64,000 nt of DNA from Staphylococcus equorum (GTDB lineage Bacteria > Bacillota > Bacilli > Staphylococcales > Staphylococcaceae), in NCBI RefSeq assembly GCF_001747895.1, contig NZ_LNNB01000004.1, positions 1-64,000 on the forward strand, in the 5' to 3' direction. The notes beneath the pieces were generated by a model. It saw only the letters and a program-made list of their open reading frames with translations. It was not told the origin of the DNA and ran no database searches. Both the position numbers and the translations under genes were made by a program. This document shows, piece after piece, positions 1 through 10,087 of this stretch; position 1 is the first letter of the stretch, and each line of letters opens with the position of its first letter.

Positions 1-46
1 TTCAGTTTTCAATGTTCATTACTGCGTTAATGCGTTACAAGAAATA

Positions 47-75
47 ATTATAACATTAAGTTTTTGTTAAGTCAA
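47..75 (-). promoter_or_regulatory. rRNA operon promoter P2
   Basis: On the minus strand, -35 TTGACT (70-75) and -10 TATAAT (47-52) are separated by exactly 17 bases. The transcribed sequence runs toward the left edge and contains AACATTGAAAACTGAA, which I recognise from staphylococcal 16S leaders. The 16S gene itself is not in the window. Near-perfect hexamers fit a strong rRNA promoter. Confidence 0.8.
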
Positions 76-237
76 TAATAAATTTCTTTTTTTATTTATT
101 AAGTTTGTTGCGTTTTTTAACTCAACATTTAATATTGTATATCCTTTCAACTAATTTAACAAGTGTCAAATTTACACTTTGTAAAAACTTCGTTGAATCG
201 GTTGTTTTGCTACGTGTCTTGTTTCGACGACTTTTTT

Positions 238-266
238 ATAATATCAAGTTTATTCACAACCGTCAA
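238..266 (-). promoter_or_regulatory. rRNA operon promoter P1
   Basis: A second minus-strand promoter has -35 TTGACG (261-266), a 17-base spacer and -10 TATTAT (238-243). It lies about 190 bases upstream of P2, the tandem arrangement usual for rRNA operons in Firmicutes. The region between the two is AT-rich and has no open frame. Confidence 0.7.
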
Positions 267-517
267 TAATTTTCAGCAATCTTTTTAGTTAAATTTTACC
301 TTTGTGATGTCTATTTATTGTTTTTATGTATTAAACGTTTGTTTAGTGTAAATATATCGGCATATTTCTTAACTTAATGAGGTTGTCTTACTTTCTATTA
401 TATATAGTAGGAACTAGGATGCTTATCAATCAGAAATGCCGCCACTATCGCATACACTCAACTTTTCTACTCTAGTATCATTCAACTTATTCAATATAAA
501 GAAGTAAGAACAAAAAA
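267..517. other. non-coding spacer, nothing recognised
   Basis: AT-rich sequence between rRNA promoter P1 and the perR terminator. I see no credible reading frame with a ribosome binding site, no tRNA-like cloverleaf and no convincing hairpin. Confidence 0.6.
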
Positions 518-519
518 AA

Positions 520-552
520 GGAAAACTCATTTGTTTTAAAAATGAGTTTTCC
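520..552 (-). terminator. perR terminator
   Basis: Inverted repeat GGAAAACTCATT / AATGAGTTTTCC with an 8-9 base loop. On the minus strand it is followed by a run of T, so it would end perR transcription. Confidence 0.85.
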
Positions 553-603
553 CTTTTCTTATATCATTAGTATTACAAGATATTAGATAATGATTTCTTT
601 CTT

Positions 604-1062
604 CTATTGACTGTTTCTTTTATCTTGGCAGTCTTTGCATAACCCATATATTTCCATACGGTGATGCGTTACATTAAAGTCTGTTACGTGCTGCGCTAAT
701 TGTTCTACTTCATCAAGTTGTGGATAATGGAAATCCACTATTTTTCCACAATTATCACAGATAACGTGATAATGATTATGTGTACTGAAGTCAAAACGGC
801 TCGAAGAATCTCCGTATGGTAATTCTTTTACTATACCAATATCTTTAAAGACACGTAAATTATTATATATTGTAGCAACACTTATATTTGGAAAATCAGG
901 TGAAAGTGCTTGATAAATCTCATCGGCTGTAGGATGTGTCTCTGAAGCAATTAAAAATTTCAATATTGCTTGTCGTTGAGGCGTTATTCTAATACCGTTA
1001 TTTCTTAAAGACGCAATTGAATGTTCTAGTTGATGTTCAACTGTTTCCATCTCTGCACTCAT
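604..1062 (-). CDS. perR: peroxide-responsive repressor PerR
   Basis: Fur-family metalloregulator that represses peroxide-defence and iron-storage genes when loaded with Fe or Mn and releases DNA when H2O2 oxidises its iron-binding histidines. An N-terminal winged helix contains the recognition segment [12 protein letters not shown]. The C-terminal part has the HNHYH metal cluster and two CxxC pairs (CDNC and CKDC) for structural zinc. I place the start at the second ATG (protein begins [10 protein letters not shown], 152 aa), which has GGTGAG upstream and matches the S. aureus N-terminus. An upstream ATG at 1074 has a poorer ribosome site. A PerR-box-like sequence lies just upstream, suggesting autoregulation. 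Confidence 0.95.
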   Translation of the reverse strand: MSAEMETVEHQLEHSIASLRNNGIRITPQRQAILKFLIASETHPTADEIYQALSPDFPNISVATIYNNLRVFKDIGIVKELPYGDSSSRFDFSTHNHYHVICDNCGKIVDFHYPQLDEVEQLAQHVTDFNVTHHRMEIYGLCKDCQDKRNSQ

Positions 1063-1086
1063 TTCACTCACCATCTTTCTATTTAA

Positions 1087-1101
1087 GAATAATTATTACT
1101 T
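1087..1101 (-). promoter_or_regulatory. PerR box upstream of perR
   Basis: GAATAATTATTACTT matches the 7-1-7 consensus TTATAATNATTATAA at 9 of 14 defined positions, with the central core intact. It lies 25 bases upstream of the chosen perR start, in the position expected for autoregulation. Confidence 0.55.
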
Positions 1102-1157
1102 AATATAAATATAACTGTTTGATGTGTGAAATGTCAATCTTCATTACTTAAAAGTCT

Positions 1158-2108
1158 TTAATAGCCTTGTTTAGGATCTACTTCATTCTCAATTAAATCT
1201 TCCTTATTGAGAAAATGGTTAAGATTTTTAATAAATATATCCGTAACCTCGCTCATATTTTCTTTGCCATTACCTGTGATATGAGCAGTAATAGTAATAT
1301 TTTCTAATGAATATAGTTCATTACTTGGATTTAAAGGCTCTTTTTCGAACACGTCTATATATGCGTGTCTAATTTGCTTTTCTTTTAAAGCTTCAATTAA
1401 CACACTCTCCTCAACAATTGTCCCTCTACCTACATTTATAAACAATGCTGTTTCATTCATTAACTCAAAATGCGCTTTCGTTATGAGATGTATAGTCTGC
1501 TCAGTTTCAGGTAGTGTGTTAACAATTATGTCCGCTTCGGTTAAAGCATTAGAAAGTTCATTTAATGCGAAGGTCTTACTAAATCCCTCTACTGAATGAC
1601 CATTTGTATTGATACCAATAATTTTCATGTTCATTGCATTTGCAATATTAGCCGTATATTGAGCGATACTTCCTGTACCTAGAAATAGAATCGTTTCCCC
1701 ACTCACTCTTGAGCCCGTAAGTTTTGAATCATAATATCTATTTTGTTGATTAATATAGGAAGTTCTCATTTTTTTATAGTCATCTAGTATATAAGCTATA
1801 ATAAATTCTGACATTTGCTTTGCATGTATACCTTTACCATTTGTAAGTAATATATTTTGTTTATCAATATAATCTAAAGGTAAACTATTCACACCTGTTG
1901 AATACCATGCCATCCATTTAAGTTTAGGACAATTTTCTAAAAACGATTGATTAAGTTTACCATCATAACCGAATATTATATCTAAATCTTTTTTATCTTG
2001 TTCTTCTATTTCAGAGACACCCTTTGTAAATACAAAATCGATAGTAGGATAAGCTTCTATTAATTTAGATTCTAAATCTCCCATTCTTTTTAAACTGACA
2101 GCTTTCAT
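1158..2108 (-). CDS. D-2-hydroxyacid dehydrogenase family protein
   Basis: NAD(P)-dependent oxidoreductase of the D-isomer-specific 2-hydroxyacid dehydrogenase family, 316 aa. The cofactor-binding motif GTGSIA lies near residues 144-149. The catalytic triad is visible as Arg228 in NVGRGT, a Glu in DVFEKEPL (about 257) and His276 in ITAHITGN. The S. aureus counterpart is often labelled phosphoglycerate dehydrogenase-like, but the exact 2-oxoacid substrate cannot be read from the sequence. It starts six bases after bcp ends on the same strand, so the two are probably co-transcribed downstream of the bcp promoter. Confidence 0.85.
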   Translation of the reverse strand: MKAVSLKRMGDLESKLIEAYPTIDFVFTKGVSEIEEQDKKDLDIIFGYDGKLNQSFLENCPKLKWMAWYSTGVNSLPLDYIDKQNILLTNGKGIHAKQMSEFIIAYILDDYKKMRTSYINQQNRYYDSKLTGSRVSGETILFLGTGSIAQYTANIANAMNMKIIGINTNGHSVEGFSKTFALNELSNALTEADIIVNTLPETEQTIHLITKAHFELMNETALFINVGRGTIVEESVLIEALKEKQIRHAYIDVFEKEPLNPSNELYSLENITITAHITGNGKENMSEVTDIFIKNLNHFLNKEDLIENEVDPKQGY

Positions 2109-2114
2109 CTATGT

Positions 2115-2570
2115 TCACCCCAAGATTCCTTTTAGTTCATCCATTTGTGTTTTAACTTTAACTTTTTCAATTACATCTATTATAATACCATCTTCATCAA
2201 TAACAAATGTAGTTCTTACGATACCCATCGATTCTTTACCAAATGATTTCTTCAATTGATAGACACCCACTTTTTCTGACAGCTCATAATTCTCGTCCAC
2301 TAATAAGTCAAAATTTAGATCTAGTTTTTGGCTGAAATTTTCGTGTTTCTTTTTAGTATCTCCACTAATACCATACACTTTGGTATTTAAATCATTAAAA
2401 ATTGCTAAATTATCTCTAAAATCACATGCTTCAGTAGTACATGTAGGTGTATTATCTCTTGGATAAAAGTAAAGTACAGCTTTACTTCCTTTTATAGATT
2501 CATTAGAAATAACCTTCCCTTTTTGATTTTCTAGTTTAAATGATGGAAATTGATCGCCTTTTCTTAACAT
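2115..2570 (-). CDS. bcp: thioredoxin-dependent peroxiredoxin (BCP/PrxQ)
   Basis: Cytoplasmic peroxiredoxin of the bacterioferritin-comigratory protein class, 151 aa, reducing H2O2 and organic peroxides with thioredoxin. The peroxidatic cysteine is Cys44 in TPTCTTEAC, and the resolving cysteine Cys49 is five residues on, the usual atypical two-Cys arrangement. It is divergent from the hemL paralogue and next to perR. bcp belongs to the PerR regulon in S. aureus, but I could not find a good PerR box in the 80-base intergenic region here. Confidence 0.93.
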   Translation of the reverse strand: MLRKGDQFPSFKLENQKGKVISNESIKGSKAVLYFYPRDNTPTCTTEACDFRDNLAIFNDLNTKVYGISGDTKKKHENFSQKLDLNFDLLVDENYELSEKVGVYQLKKSFGKESMGIVRTTFVIDEDGIIIDVIEKVKVKTQMDELKGILG

Positions 2571-2652
2571 TTAACTCCCCCTATTCCTTTTTATTCTTAA
2601 TTTTATGATACGATAATAGACGAAATTATTAAATTAAAAGAGGTTGATATGT

Positions 2653-3942
2653 ATGAAATTTACTGAAAGTGAAAAACTTCAAAAATTATCTAATGAGTAT
2701 ATTCTAGGGGGAGTCAATTCACCTTCTCGCTCATATAAGGCAGTTGGCGGTGGCGCACCAGTTATGATGCGCTCTGGTCAGGGCGCATATTTGTTTGATG
2801 TAGATGGAAACAAGTACATTGATTATTTACAAGCTTATGGTCCTATTATTACTGGTCATGCACATCCACATATTACTAAAGCAATTCAAGAACAGGCTGC
2901 CCAAGGTGTATTATATGGTACGCCTACAGAACTAGAAATTGAATTTGCTAAAAAATTACGTGAAGCTATGCCTTCATTAGAAAAGATTAGGTTTGTTAAT
3001 TCGGGTACAGAATCAGTTATGACTACAATCCGTGTCGCCCGTGCTTATACTAAAAGAACTAAAATCATCAAATTTGCTGGTCAGTATCACGGTCACTCTG
3101 ATTTAGTTTTAGTTGCTGCTGGTAGTGGGCCTTCTCAATTAGGTTCACCTGATTCTGCTGGTGTTCCTGAAAGTGTCGCTCAAGAAGTCATCACAGTTCC
3201 TTTCAACGATATTGGTGCTTATAAGGAAGCTATTGACTATTGGGGAGAAGATATTGCTGCCGTATTAGTAGAACCTATTGTCGGTAATTTTGGCATGGTT
3301 AAACCTAAACCTGGTTTCTTAGAACAAGTAAACGAACTTACCCATAATAATGGAAGCTTAGTTATATATGATGAAGTCATTACAGCATTCCGTTTCCATT
3401 ACGGTGGTGCACAAGATCTTTATAATGTATATCCTGATTTAACAGCCTTCGGTAAAATTGTTGGTGGTGGTTTACCTATAGGGGGATATGGAGGAAAGCA
3501 AGATATTATGGAACAAGTAGCACCTTTAGGTCCTGCATACCAAGCTGGTACTATGGCAGGCAACCCACTATCCATGAAAGCTGGCATTGCACTTCTAGAA
3601 GTATTAGAGCAAGATGGCGTTTATGAAAAATTAGATGCATTAGGTAAACGTTTAGAGGATGGTTTGCTTTCATTAATTAAAAAACATAATATTACTGCTA
3701 CGGTAAATAGAGTATATGGTGCCCTAACATTATATTTTACAGATGAAACAGTAGAAAATTATGCTCAGGCTGAAAATACTGATGGAGACGCATTTGCTAA
3801 ATTCTTTAAATTAATGCTAAACCAAGGTATTAATCTTGCGCCTTCTAAATTTGAAGCTTGGTTTTTAACTACTGAACATACAGACGAAGACATTGATGCA
3901 ACATTAAAAGCGGTAGATTATGCATTTAGTCAAATGGTATAA
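2653..3942 (+). CDS. hemL: glutamate-1-semialdehyde 2,1-aminomutase paralogue
   Basis: PLP-dependent aminomutase that converts glutamate-1-semialdehyde to 5-aminolevulinate in C5 haem synthesis. The probable PLP lysine is Lys268 in AFGKIVGGG, and the upstream NSGTE motif is typical of class III aminotransferases. I start at ATG 2653 because AGAGG lies nine bases upstream. An in-frame TTG at 2644 overlaps that site and is rejected. The resulting 429 aa equals the S. aureus second copy (HemL2/GsaB). Staphylococci carry another hemL in the main hem operon, so this is probably the accessory paralogue. Confidence 0.93.
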   Translation: MKFTESEKLQKLSNEYILGGVNSPSRSYKAVGGGAPVMMRSGQGAYLFDVDGNKYIDYLQAYGPIITGHAHPHITKAIQEQAAQGVLYGTPTELEIEFAKKLREAMPSLEKIRFVNSGTESVMTTIRVARAYTKRTKIIKFAGQYHGHSDLVLVAAGSGPSQLGSPDSAGVPESVAQEVITVPFNDIGAYKEAIDYWGEDIAAVLVEPIVGNFGMVKPKPGFLEQVNELTHNNGSLVIYDEVITAFRFHYGGAQDLYNVYPDLTAFGKIVGGGLPIGGYGGKQDIMEQVAPLGPAYQAGTMAGNPLSMKAGIALLEVLEQDGVYEKLDALGKRLEDGLLSLIKKHNITATVNRVYGALTLYFTDETVENYAQAENTDGDAFAKFFKLMLNQGINLAPSKFEAWFLTTEHTDEDIDATLKAVDYAFSQMV

Positions 3943-4017
3943 ACTTGAATTTTACACCCAATCGTTGTATAACAAGTATAAACATTATTTTATTAAATAT
4001 ATTAAGGAGCGGTACAT

Positions 4018-5112
4018 TTGAAATTAGGAGCCCGTATTCTCAAAACAGGTATCGCAATTATACTTGCTTTGTTTATCGCTTCTCTATTACCTGATGAAGC
4101 TGGTTTAAAAGCCATTGCTGCAGTCAGTGCTGTCATTGCAATGCAACCAAGTGTTTTTCGTTCAATAAAAACAATTGGGGAACGAGCAATAGGTAACCTT
4201 GTTGGTGCTGTTTTAGCAGTAGTGATGGTTACAATATTTGGAAATAATATTGTAATCATGGGTGTTACAGTAATTTTATTAATTGCAATCCTGTTTCGTT
4301 TCAAATTGGAACATGTTGCTACGCTAGCAAGTATAACTGCTTTAATTATTATGGGACAACATACTGGTAACTTTTATGTTTCTGCCTTTTATAGATTTAT
4401 ACTTGTTATGGTTGGTGTGCTTAGTTCTTCAGCAGTAAACCTTTTATTTCTACCACCTAAATTTGAATCTAAAATATACTATAATTCATTAAATATCTGT
4501 TCTGATATTTTTGTATGGTTTAAATTAGTTTTAAATGACACCTCTGAGTATCATCATATTAAAGAAGATAGAGGGTTAATTGTTACCCGTATTGATAAAC
4601 TCGAAGAAACTTTGGGTTATTATTCAGAAGAAAAACCATGGACTAAAAAGCAACTGTATGCACAAAATAGGAAAAAAATTCTTTTTAAAGAATTAGTCCG
4701 TAGTACTCGGCGAGCGTATGAAGTTTTGAGAAAAATGAATCGTTATCAAAATGACCTTCATAATTTAAATAACGAATTACTTTTGCAGATTAAATTAGAG
4801 ATTGACACATTGATTGCATATCACGAACAAATCTTCATCAGTCTTTCAAAAAAGGCACGGTATGATGTAGATCAACTTGATAGTCAGATTTCAAACCCAC
4901 AGAAAAAAGATTTGATGGATGCATTTCAAAAAGAAATCATTCAAAATCCTTATCAATCAATGTACTCATATACTAATATTATGCAAATTATTTCAGCAAT
5001 CGAAGAATATCGTTATATTTTAGAACATTTAGATAGACTGCGTATTAGTTTCTTCACGTACCATCGAAATGATAATGAAATTGATATACTAGAAGAAGAC
5101 TTCGATTTATAA
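4018..5112 (+). CDS. FUSC / aromatic acid exporter family membrane protein
   Basis: Membrane protein of 364 aa with about six N-terminal hydrophobic segments (roughly residues 8-28, 33-45, 60-78, 80-95, 101-115, 124-146), followed by a long helix-rich cytoplasmic tail. This is the architecture of the FUSC/DUF939 family, annotated as aromatic-acid or fusaric-acid exporters, but the substrate is unknown. Translation starts at TTG 4018, 11 bases after AAGGAG. A second member of the family lies at 24557-25543 and shares the N-terminal pattern GAR-x2-KTG. A strong hairpin terminator follows. Confidence 0.8.
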   Translation: MKLGARILKTGIAIILALFIASLLPDEAGLKAIAAVSAVIAMQPSVFRSIKTIGERAIGNLVGAVLAVVMVTIFGNNIVIMGVTVILLIAILFRFKLEHVATLASITALIIMGQHTGNFYVSAFYRFILVMVGVLSSSAVNLLFLPPKFESKIYYNSLNICSDIFVWFKLVLNDTSEYHHIKEDRGLIVTRIDKLEETLGYYSEEKPWTKKQLYAQNRKKILFKELVRSTRRAYEVLRKMNRYQNDLHNLNNELLLQIKLEIDTLIAYHEQIFISLSKKARYDVDQLDSQISNPQKKDLMDAFQKEIIQNPYQSMYSYTNIMQIISAIEEYRYILEHLDRLRISFFTYHRNDNEIDILEEDFDL

Positions 5113-5117
5113 ATAAA

Positions 5118-5156
5118 ATACCCTTTGAGCTTAATTTTCATCTGCTCAAAGGGTAT
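5118..5156 (+). terminator. terminator of the first FUSC gene
   Basis: ATACCCTTTGAGC pairs with GCTCAAAGGGTAT and is followed by TTTTT on the plus strand. Confidence 0.85.
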
Positions 5157-5214
5157 TTTTAAATTTCTTATAATAGTTGTAATCAAAATAGTAACTTAAT
5201 CGTTTAAGATCAAA

Positions 5215-5248
5215 GCGCACTCGGTATACGTTAAAATACCCAATGCGC
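5215..5248 (-). terminator. possible terminator of the ABC exporter gene
   Basis: An imperfect inverted repeat (GCGCAC... / ...ATGCGC with inner ATAC pairing) lies 18 bases beyond the exporter stop codon on the minus strand. The downstream T run is short, so confidence is moderate. Confidence 0.5.
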
Positions 5249-5265
5249 TTTTAAATATTTACTGA

Positions 5266-7002
5266 CTATAAATTTTGAATACTATATAGATGTTCGTATG
5301 CACCTTTTTTAGCTAATAATGCTGAATGTGAACCACTTTCAACAATTTCACCATTTTCTACAACAACAATTTTATCAGCATGTGTGATAGTAGATAATCT
5401 ATGTGCAACAATAAGTGTTGTACGATTTGCACTTAATACACTCAAGGCATCTTGAATAATAGATTCACTTTCTAAATCAAGCGCGCTCGTCGCCTCATCT
5501 AATATAATAATTGGTGGATTATTTAGGAAGATGCGGGCAATAGAAACACGTTGTTTTTGTCCACCAGAGAGTTTAACCCCTCTTTCGCCCACTTCTGTAT
5601 CGTAACCTTTAGATAGTTCCATTATAAAATCATGCGCATTGGCCATTTTAGCAGCGTTAATAACTTCTTCATCTGAAGCATCCGGTTTACCTAATAATAT
5701 ATTTTCTTTAATCGTATCCGAGAATAATATATTATCTTGTTGAACTAAGCCAATTTGTCTTCTCAAGCTACCTGTTAAATATGACTTGATATTTGTACCA
5801 TCAATTTTTATTTCGCCTTCGGTAACATCATAGAACCTAGGTATTAAATTGATTAAAGTAGATTTTCCTCCACCACTCATACCAACAAATGCCACAGTCT
5901 CACCTTGATTAATTTCTAAATTAATATCTTTAAGGATATTTGCTTCATTTTGATCATATCTAAAATTAACATTATTTAATTCGATGTGTCCTTGTTTTAT
6001 TTCTATTGGCAATGCACCTTTTTTATTTTTGATGTCGTAATCCTCATCTAAAAGTTGGAATACACGGTCCATTGACGCAAAACTTTGTGTCAATGTCGTA
6101 AATGAAGAAACTAATCTACGTAGAGGTCCAAATAGTTGTTCAAGATAGCCCACGAAAGCAGCTAAAGTACCTACTGTTATCGATCCATTGATTGCTAAGA
6201 ATGCACCTGTACCAATAACGATTAAAGGTCCAATATCTGTAACCGTATTAATTGCTGAGAATGAATAAGCATTCCAACGCGTATGATTAAACGCTCTTTG
6301 TAAGAAATTTTGGTTATGTTTATTAAAGTTTCCTGCTTCATTATCTTCAATTGCAAAACTTTTTATAACTGACATCCCTTGTACACGTTCATGTAAGAAC
6401 CCTTGTACTTCTGCCAATGCTTGTGATCTCTTTCTTGTTAAACTTCTCAAACGACCAAAGAAGAAATATACAGTTAAAATATATACAGGGAATATAATAA
6501 TTGCAGCTAAAGTTAACTTAACATCTAAGAAGAACATAATAGTCAATGCAATAATAATAGTTATACAGTCGAGCCATATATTCATTAAACCAGTTAATAT
6601 AAAGTCTTTAGTTTGCTCAACATCATTAATAACCCTTGAAATAACCTGTCCTGCTTGGTTATTCGCATAAAATCTTGAACTCAAAGCTTGCAAATGATGA
6701 TAAAGCTTTTTACGTATGTCATATAAAATTTTGTTACTTGTCCACTGTGCTAGATATTGTCTTAAAAACTCAATTGGTGGTCTTACTATCACAAAGATGA
6801 ACGCTGCTATACCCATTGCAACTAATAATTTTGTGATCTTTTCTTCTACTGTTATAGCACCATTATTGATAATATCATCGATGACATATTTAATTAATAA
6901 TGGAATCAGCATCGGAATACCAAATTTTAGAATACCTACAAGTATAGTGGCAATGATTCGCCATTTATATGGTCGAACAAATTGTAAATATCTGCGAATC
7001 AT
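5266..7002 (-). CDS. ABC exporter, Sav1866 orthologue
   Basis: Homodimeric type IV ABC exporter with a fused transmembrane domain (six helices, about residues 1-320) and C-terminal ATPase. Walker A is GMSGGGKST, the signature is LSGGQ, Walker B is IIILDEATS and the H-loop is IVAHR. At 578 aa from ATG 7002 it is the same length as the crystallised S. aureus Sav1866 and matches it along its length as I recall it. The start is preceded by GGGAGG at nine bases; an upstream in-frame ATG at 7020 is less well placed. The family exports lipophilic drugs or lipids, but the natural substrate is unknown. A structured leader lies upstream. Confidence 0.93.
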   Translation of the reverse strand: MIRRYLQFVRPYKWRIIATILVGILKFGIPMLIPLLIKYVIDDIINNGAITVEEKITKLLVAMGIAAFIFVIVRPPIEFLRQYLAQWTSNKILYDIRKKLYHHLQALSSRFYANNQAGQVISRVINDVEQTKDFILTGLMNIWLDCITIIIALTIMFFLDVKLTLAAIIIFPVYILTVYFFFGRLRSLTRKRSQALAEVQGFLHERVQGMSVIKSFAIEDNEAGNFNKHNQNFLQRAFNHTRWNAYSFSAINTVTDIGPLIVIGTGAFLAINGSITVGTLAAFVGYLEQLFGPLRRLVSSFTTLTQSFASMDRVFQLLDEDYDIKNKKGALPIEIKQGHIELNNVNFRYDQNEANILKDINLEINQGETVAFVGMSGGGKSTLINLIPRFYDVTEGEIKIDGTNIKSYLTGSLRRQIGLVQQDNILFSDTIKENILLGKPDASDEEVINAAKMANAHDFIMELSKGYDTEVGERGVKLSGGQKQRVSIARIFLNNPPIIILDEATSALDLESESIIQDALSVLSANRTTLIVAHRLSTITHADKIVVVENGEIVESGSHSALLAKKGAYEHLYSIQNL

Positions 7003-7029
7003 AAAACGATTCCTCCCCACACTATATTT

Positions 7030-7111
7030 GCAAATGAAACAGCCTATGTTGATGGTCCAACTAGGCTGCTAATTTATGCGCTATCTAAAGTTGTTTGACA
7101 ATTTCATTTGC
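7030..7111 (-). promoter_or_regulatory. structured leader upstream of the ABC exporter gene
   Basis: A perfect 10-base inverted repeat (GCAAATGAAA at 7030-7039, TTTCATTTGC at 7102-7111) encloses an inner hairpin, CAGCCTA..GTTG / CAAC.TAGGCTG at 7040-7068. The paired region ends just before the exporter ribosome binding site. It could be an RNA attenuator or an operator. I recognise no known riboswitch. Confidence 0.45.
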
Positions 7112-7209
7112 GAATACGAATATTTTATAGCAAACTTATTTTTTCTTGTTTGTATTGTTCACATTCATATCACTATAAATGATAATTAAATTAAAAACAT
7201 TAAATCTGC

Positions 7210-7770
<561 letters not shown>

Positions 7771-7819
7771 TTAATTTCACATATAGAATTATAACATAAC
7801 TCAAGATACAACACCGAAT

Positions 7820-8866
7820 CTAACAATGTTTAGTTATGAAATTATATATTTTTGTCATACTTACAGGAAAATTAAAGTCTTCTTTTTCTGTTAACTGCAT
7901 CCACACCATATTCTCTGGTAAGGTGATGTCATCTTTATGCACATTTTCTTGAGACATAAATACCTCAATATCCCACGTGATATGTGTAAATTGATGTTTT
8001 AATTTAAATGCAGGCGCTTGATCAAATGTCGCTTGTGTCCCCAATACTGAGTTAATATGCTTATCTTCCTCTGCTTCATACATTGGAAATTCCCACATAT
8101 TATTTAATAACTTTTGTGTACGTTTTTCAATTAAATAAGCATTATCTTCATTTTTAAGTAGATAAACATGCTGTTTTATATGTTTCTTTTTAATTTTTGT
8201 TGTTTTTACAGGTAATGATTGAACTGTACCTTTTTCAAATGCTTCACAATGTTCTTGAACCGGACAGAATAAACACAACGGGGACTTCGGTGTACAAATC
8301 AATGCACCTAGTTCCATCATTGCTTGGTTAAATGTACCTGCATCTTGCTCAACGTATGGTTGTAATTCATTCTCAAATGCTTTACGTGTTGATTGCAATT
8401 TCGTATCTCTCTCATCATTGTTTAGTCGAGACCATACTCTAAAGACGTTCCCATCCACAGTTGCTAAGGGTTTGTCGAAAGCAATGCTCATAACTGCTGC
8501 TTGTGTATAAGGACCTACGCCTTTTAGTTTTCCAAATGTCACCGGTTCGTCTGGCACGACACCGTGGTGACTTTCATGTACTTCTTTTATTGCAGTGTGA
8601 AAATTACGTGCCCTACTATAATAGCCTAAACCTTCCCAATATTTGAGCACTTCATCTTCATGTGCTTGACTTAACTCAGAAATAGTTGGAAAGCGATGGA
8701 TGAATCTATGATAATAATCTATAACTGTTTTAACTTGAGTTTGTTGTAACATCACTTCACTCAACCATATATAATATGGATTAGAGGTTTCTCTCCAAGG
8801 CATTTCACGTTGATGTTCATCAAACCATGTAACGAGATTATTCTTGAATTTTGACTCATTAAACAT
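7820..8866 (-). CDS. mutY: adenine DNA glycosylase MutY
   Basis: Base-excision enzyme that removes adenine mispaired with 8-oxoguanine. Visible features in order are catalytic Glu37 in LSEVMLQQTQV, a helix-hairpin-helix LKGVGPYTQAA, catalytic Asp138 in TVDGNVFRV, and a 4Fe-4S loop formed by Cys191, Cys198, Cys201 and Cys207. A C-terminal MutT-like domain recognises 8-oxoG. The length of 348 aa is normal. I start at ATG 8866 because the GAGATG ribosome-like site overlaps the alternative start at 8875. Confidence 0.95.
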   Translation of the reverse strand: MFNESKFKNNLVTWFDEHQREMPWRETSNPYYIWLSEVMLQQTQVKTVIDYYHRFIHRFPTISELSQAHEDEVLKYWEGLGYYSRARNFHTAIKEVHESHHGVVPDEPVTFGKLKGVGPYTQAAVMSIAFDKPLATVDGNVFRVWSRLNNDERDTKLQSTRKAFENELQPYVEQDAGTFNQAMMELGALICTPKSPLCLFCPVQEHCEAFEKGTVQSLPVKTTKIKKKHIKQHVYLLKNEDNAYLIEKRTQKLLNNMWEFPMYEAEEDKHINSVLGTQATFDQAPAFKLKHQFTHITWDIEVFMSQENVHKDDITLPENMVWMQLTEKEDFNFPVSMTKIYNFITKHC

Positions 8867-8993
8867 TTTACACATCTCTTTCTATTAGTAATTCTTAAAA
8901 ATTTCAAAATAAATTTCAGTATGTTATTTTTATTATTTATGATATTAGATTATAATGAATATATATTATTGACATGAAACGAGTTGAATACTT

Positions 8994-9971
8994 ATGGATA
9001 CAGGCACACATATTGTCATGGGTATCGGATTAACAGCATTAGCTACTCAAGACCCGGCAATGGCAGGATCATTTGTAGCCACAGCTACCACATTAGTAGT
9101 TGGCTCTTTAATACCTGATGGCGACACTGTTTTTAAATTAAAAGATAACGCTACCTATATATCAAATCATAGAGGTATCACACATTCAATACCCTTTACG
9201 ATATTATGGCCTTTATTAATTACTTTATTAATTTTTACATTTTTCAAAAACGTTGATATAACACACGTTTGGCTATGGGCACAGCTTGCAGTATTTCTAC
9301 ATGTATTTGTAGATATTTTCAATTCTTATGGCACACAAGCGCTAAGGCCTATTACTAACAAATGGATACAACTCAGCGTAATTAATACGTTTGATCCAAT
9401 TATATTTGCCTTGTGGTGTATTGGAATACTGCTTTGGTTAGTTGGGATTCATCCATATCTTGTGTTTTTCCCAATTATCGCTATTCTTGTAATATATTAT
9501 ATCATTCGCTTTAGAATGCAAGCTGTGATTAAAGAACAAGCTCTAAAACAAATTCAACAAGAACATAATCCAGTAAAAGTATTTGTTGCTCCAACAATTC
9601 GCTTCATGCAATGGCGTGTTGCAATACAAACTGAAGAACATGATTATGTGGGACGTAGTTTTGGTAGAAACATTGTATTTAGTGACAAATCAAAACGTCA
9701 TCCATTTCCAAGTGATGATTTAATGCAATATGTCGAGGGTGATAAAAATATTAAAACATTCCTTAACTTCTCAACTATTTATCGTTGGGAAGCTAGAAAG
9801 TTAGATGATGAAACAACCGAAATCAGATTAATTGATTTACGTTATTTAAAAAATGGACATTATTCTTTTGTAGCTATTGCCCATTTAGACGATGAAATGA
9901 ATATCGACCATTCATATATCGGCTGGGTCTTTAGCGAAGATAAATTACAGAAAAAATTATTTGCAAAATAA
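8994..9971 (+). CDS. YdjM-like membrane-bound metal-dependent hydrolase
   Basis: Integral membrane protein of 325 aa of the YdjM/PF04307 family. Conserved family histidines are present in MDTGTHIVMG, RGITHSIPF and HVFVDIFNSYGT, consistent with a membrane-embedded metal site. About four to five hydrophobic segments occupy residues 15-175, and the C-terminal 150 residues are soluble. The biological substrate of these proteins is not established. The gene stands alone on the plus strand and is bounded downstream by a very strong bidirectional terminator. Confidence 0.8.
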   Translation: MDTGTHIVMGIGLTALATQDPAMAGSFVATATTLVVGSLIPDGDTVFKLKDNATYISNHRGITHSIPFTILWPLLITLLIFTFFKNVDITHVWLWAQLAVFLHVFVDIFNSYGTQALRPITNKWIQLSVINTFDPIIFALWCIGILLWLVGIHPYLVFFPIIAILVIYYIIRFRMQAVIKEQALKQIQQEHNPVKVFVAPTIRFMQWRVAIQTEEHDYVGRSFGRNIVFSDKSKRHPFPSDDLMQYVEGDKNIKTFLNFSTIYRWEARKLDDETTEIRLIDLRYLKNGHYSFVAIAHLDDEMNIDHSYIGWVFSEDKLQKKLFAK

Positions 9972-10005
9972 CGCGTTTTTAAAATTTAATACCTCTAAAT
10001 ACAAT

Positions 10006-10052
10006 AAGAACTGGAAAGGTTCGTTATCAATCAACGAACCTTTCCAGTTCTT
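10006..10052. terminator. bidirectional terminator
   Basis: A perfect 20-base stem (AAGAACTGGAAAGGTTCGTT and its complement) with a 7-base loop sits between convergent genes, the YdjM-like gene (plus) and the ABC permease (minus). T-rich sequence flanks it on both strands. Confidence 0.9.
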
Positions 10053-10087
10053 TTATTACGTTTAGTTTAATTAATAGTGAGTAATCT

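Noticed and set aside
2571..2652. PerR box between bcp and hemL
   Set aside because: The best candidate matches the consensus at too few positions; reported as absent.
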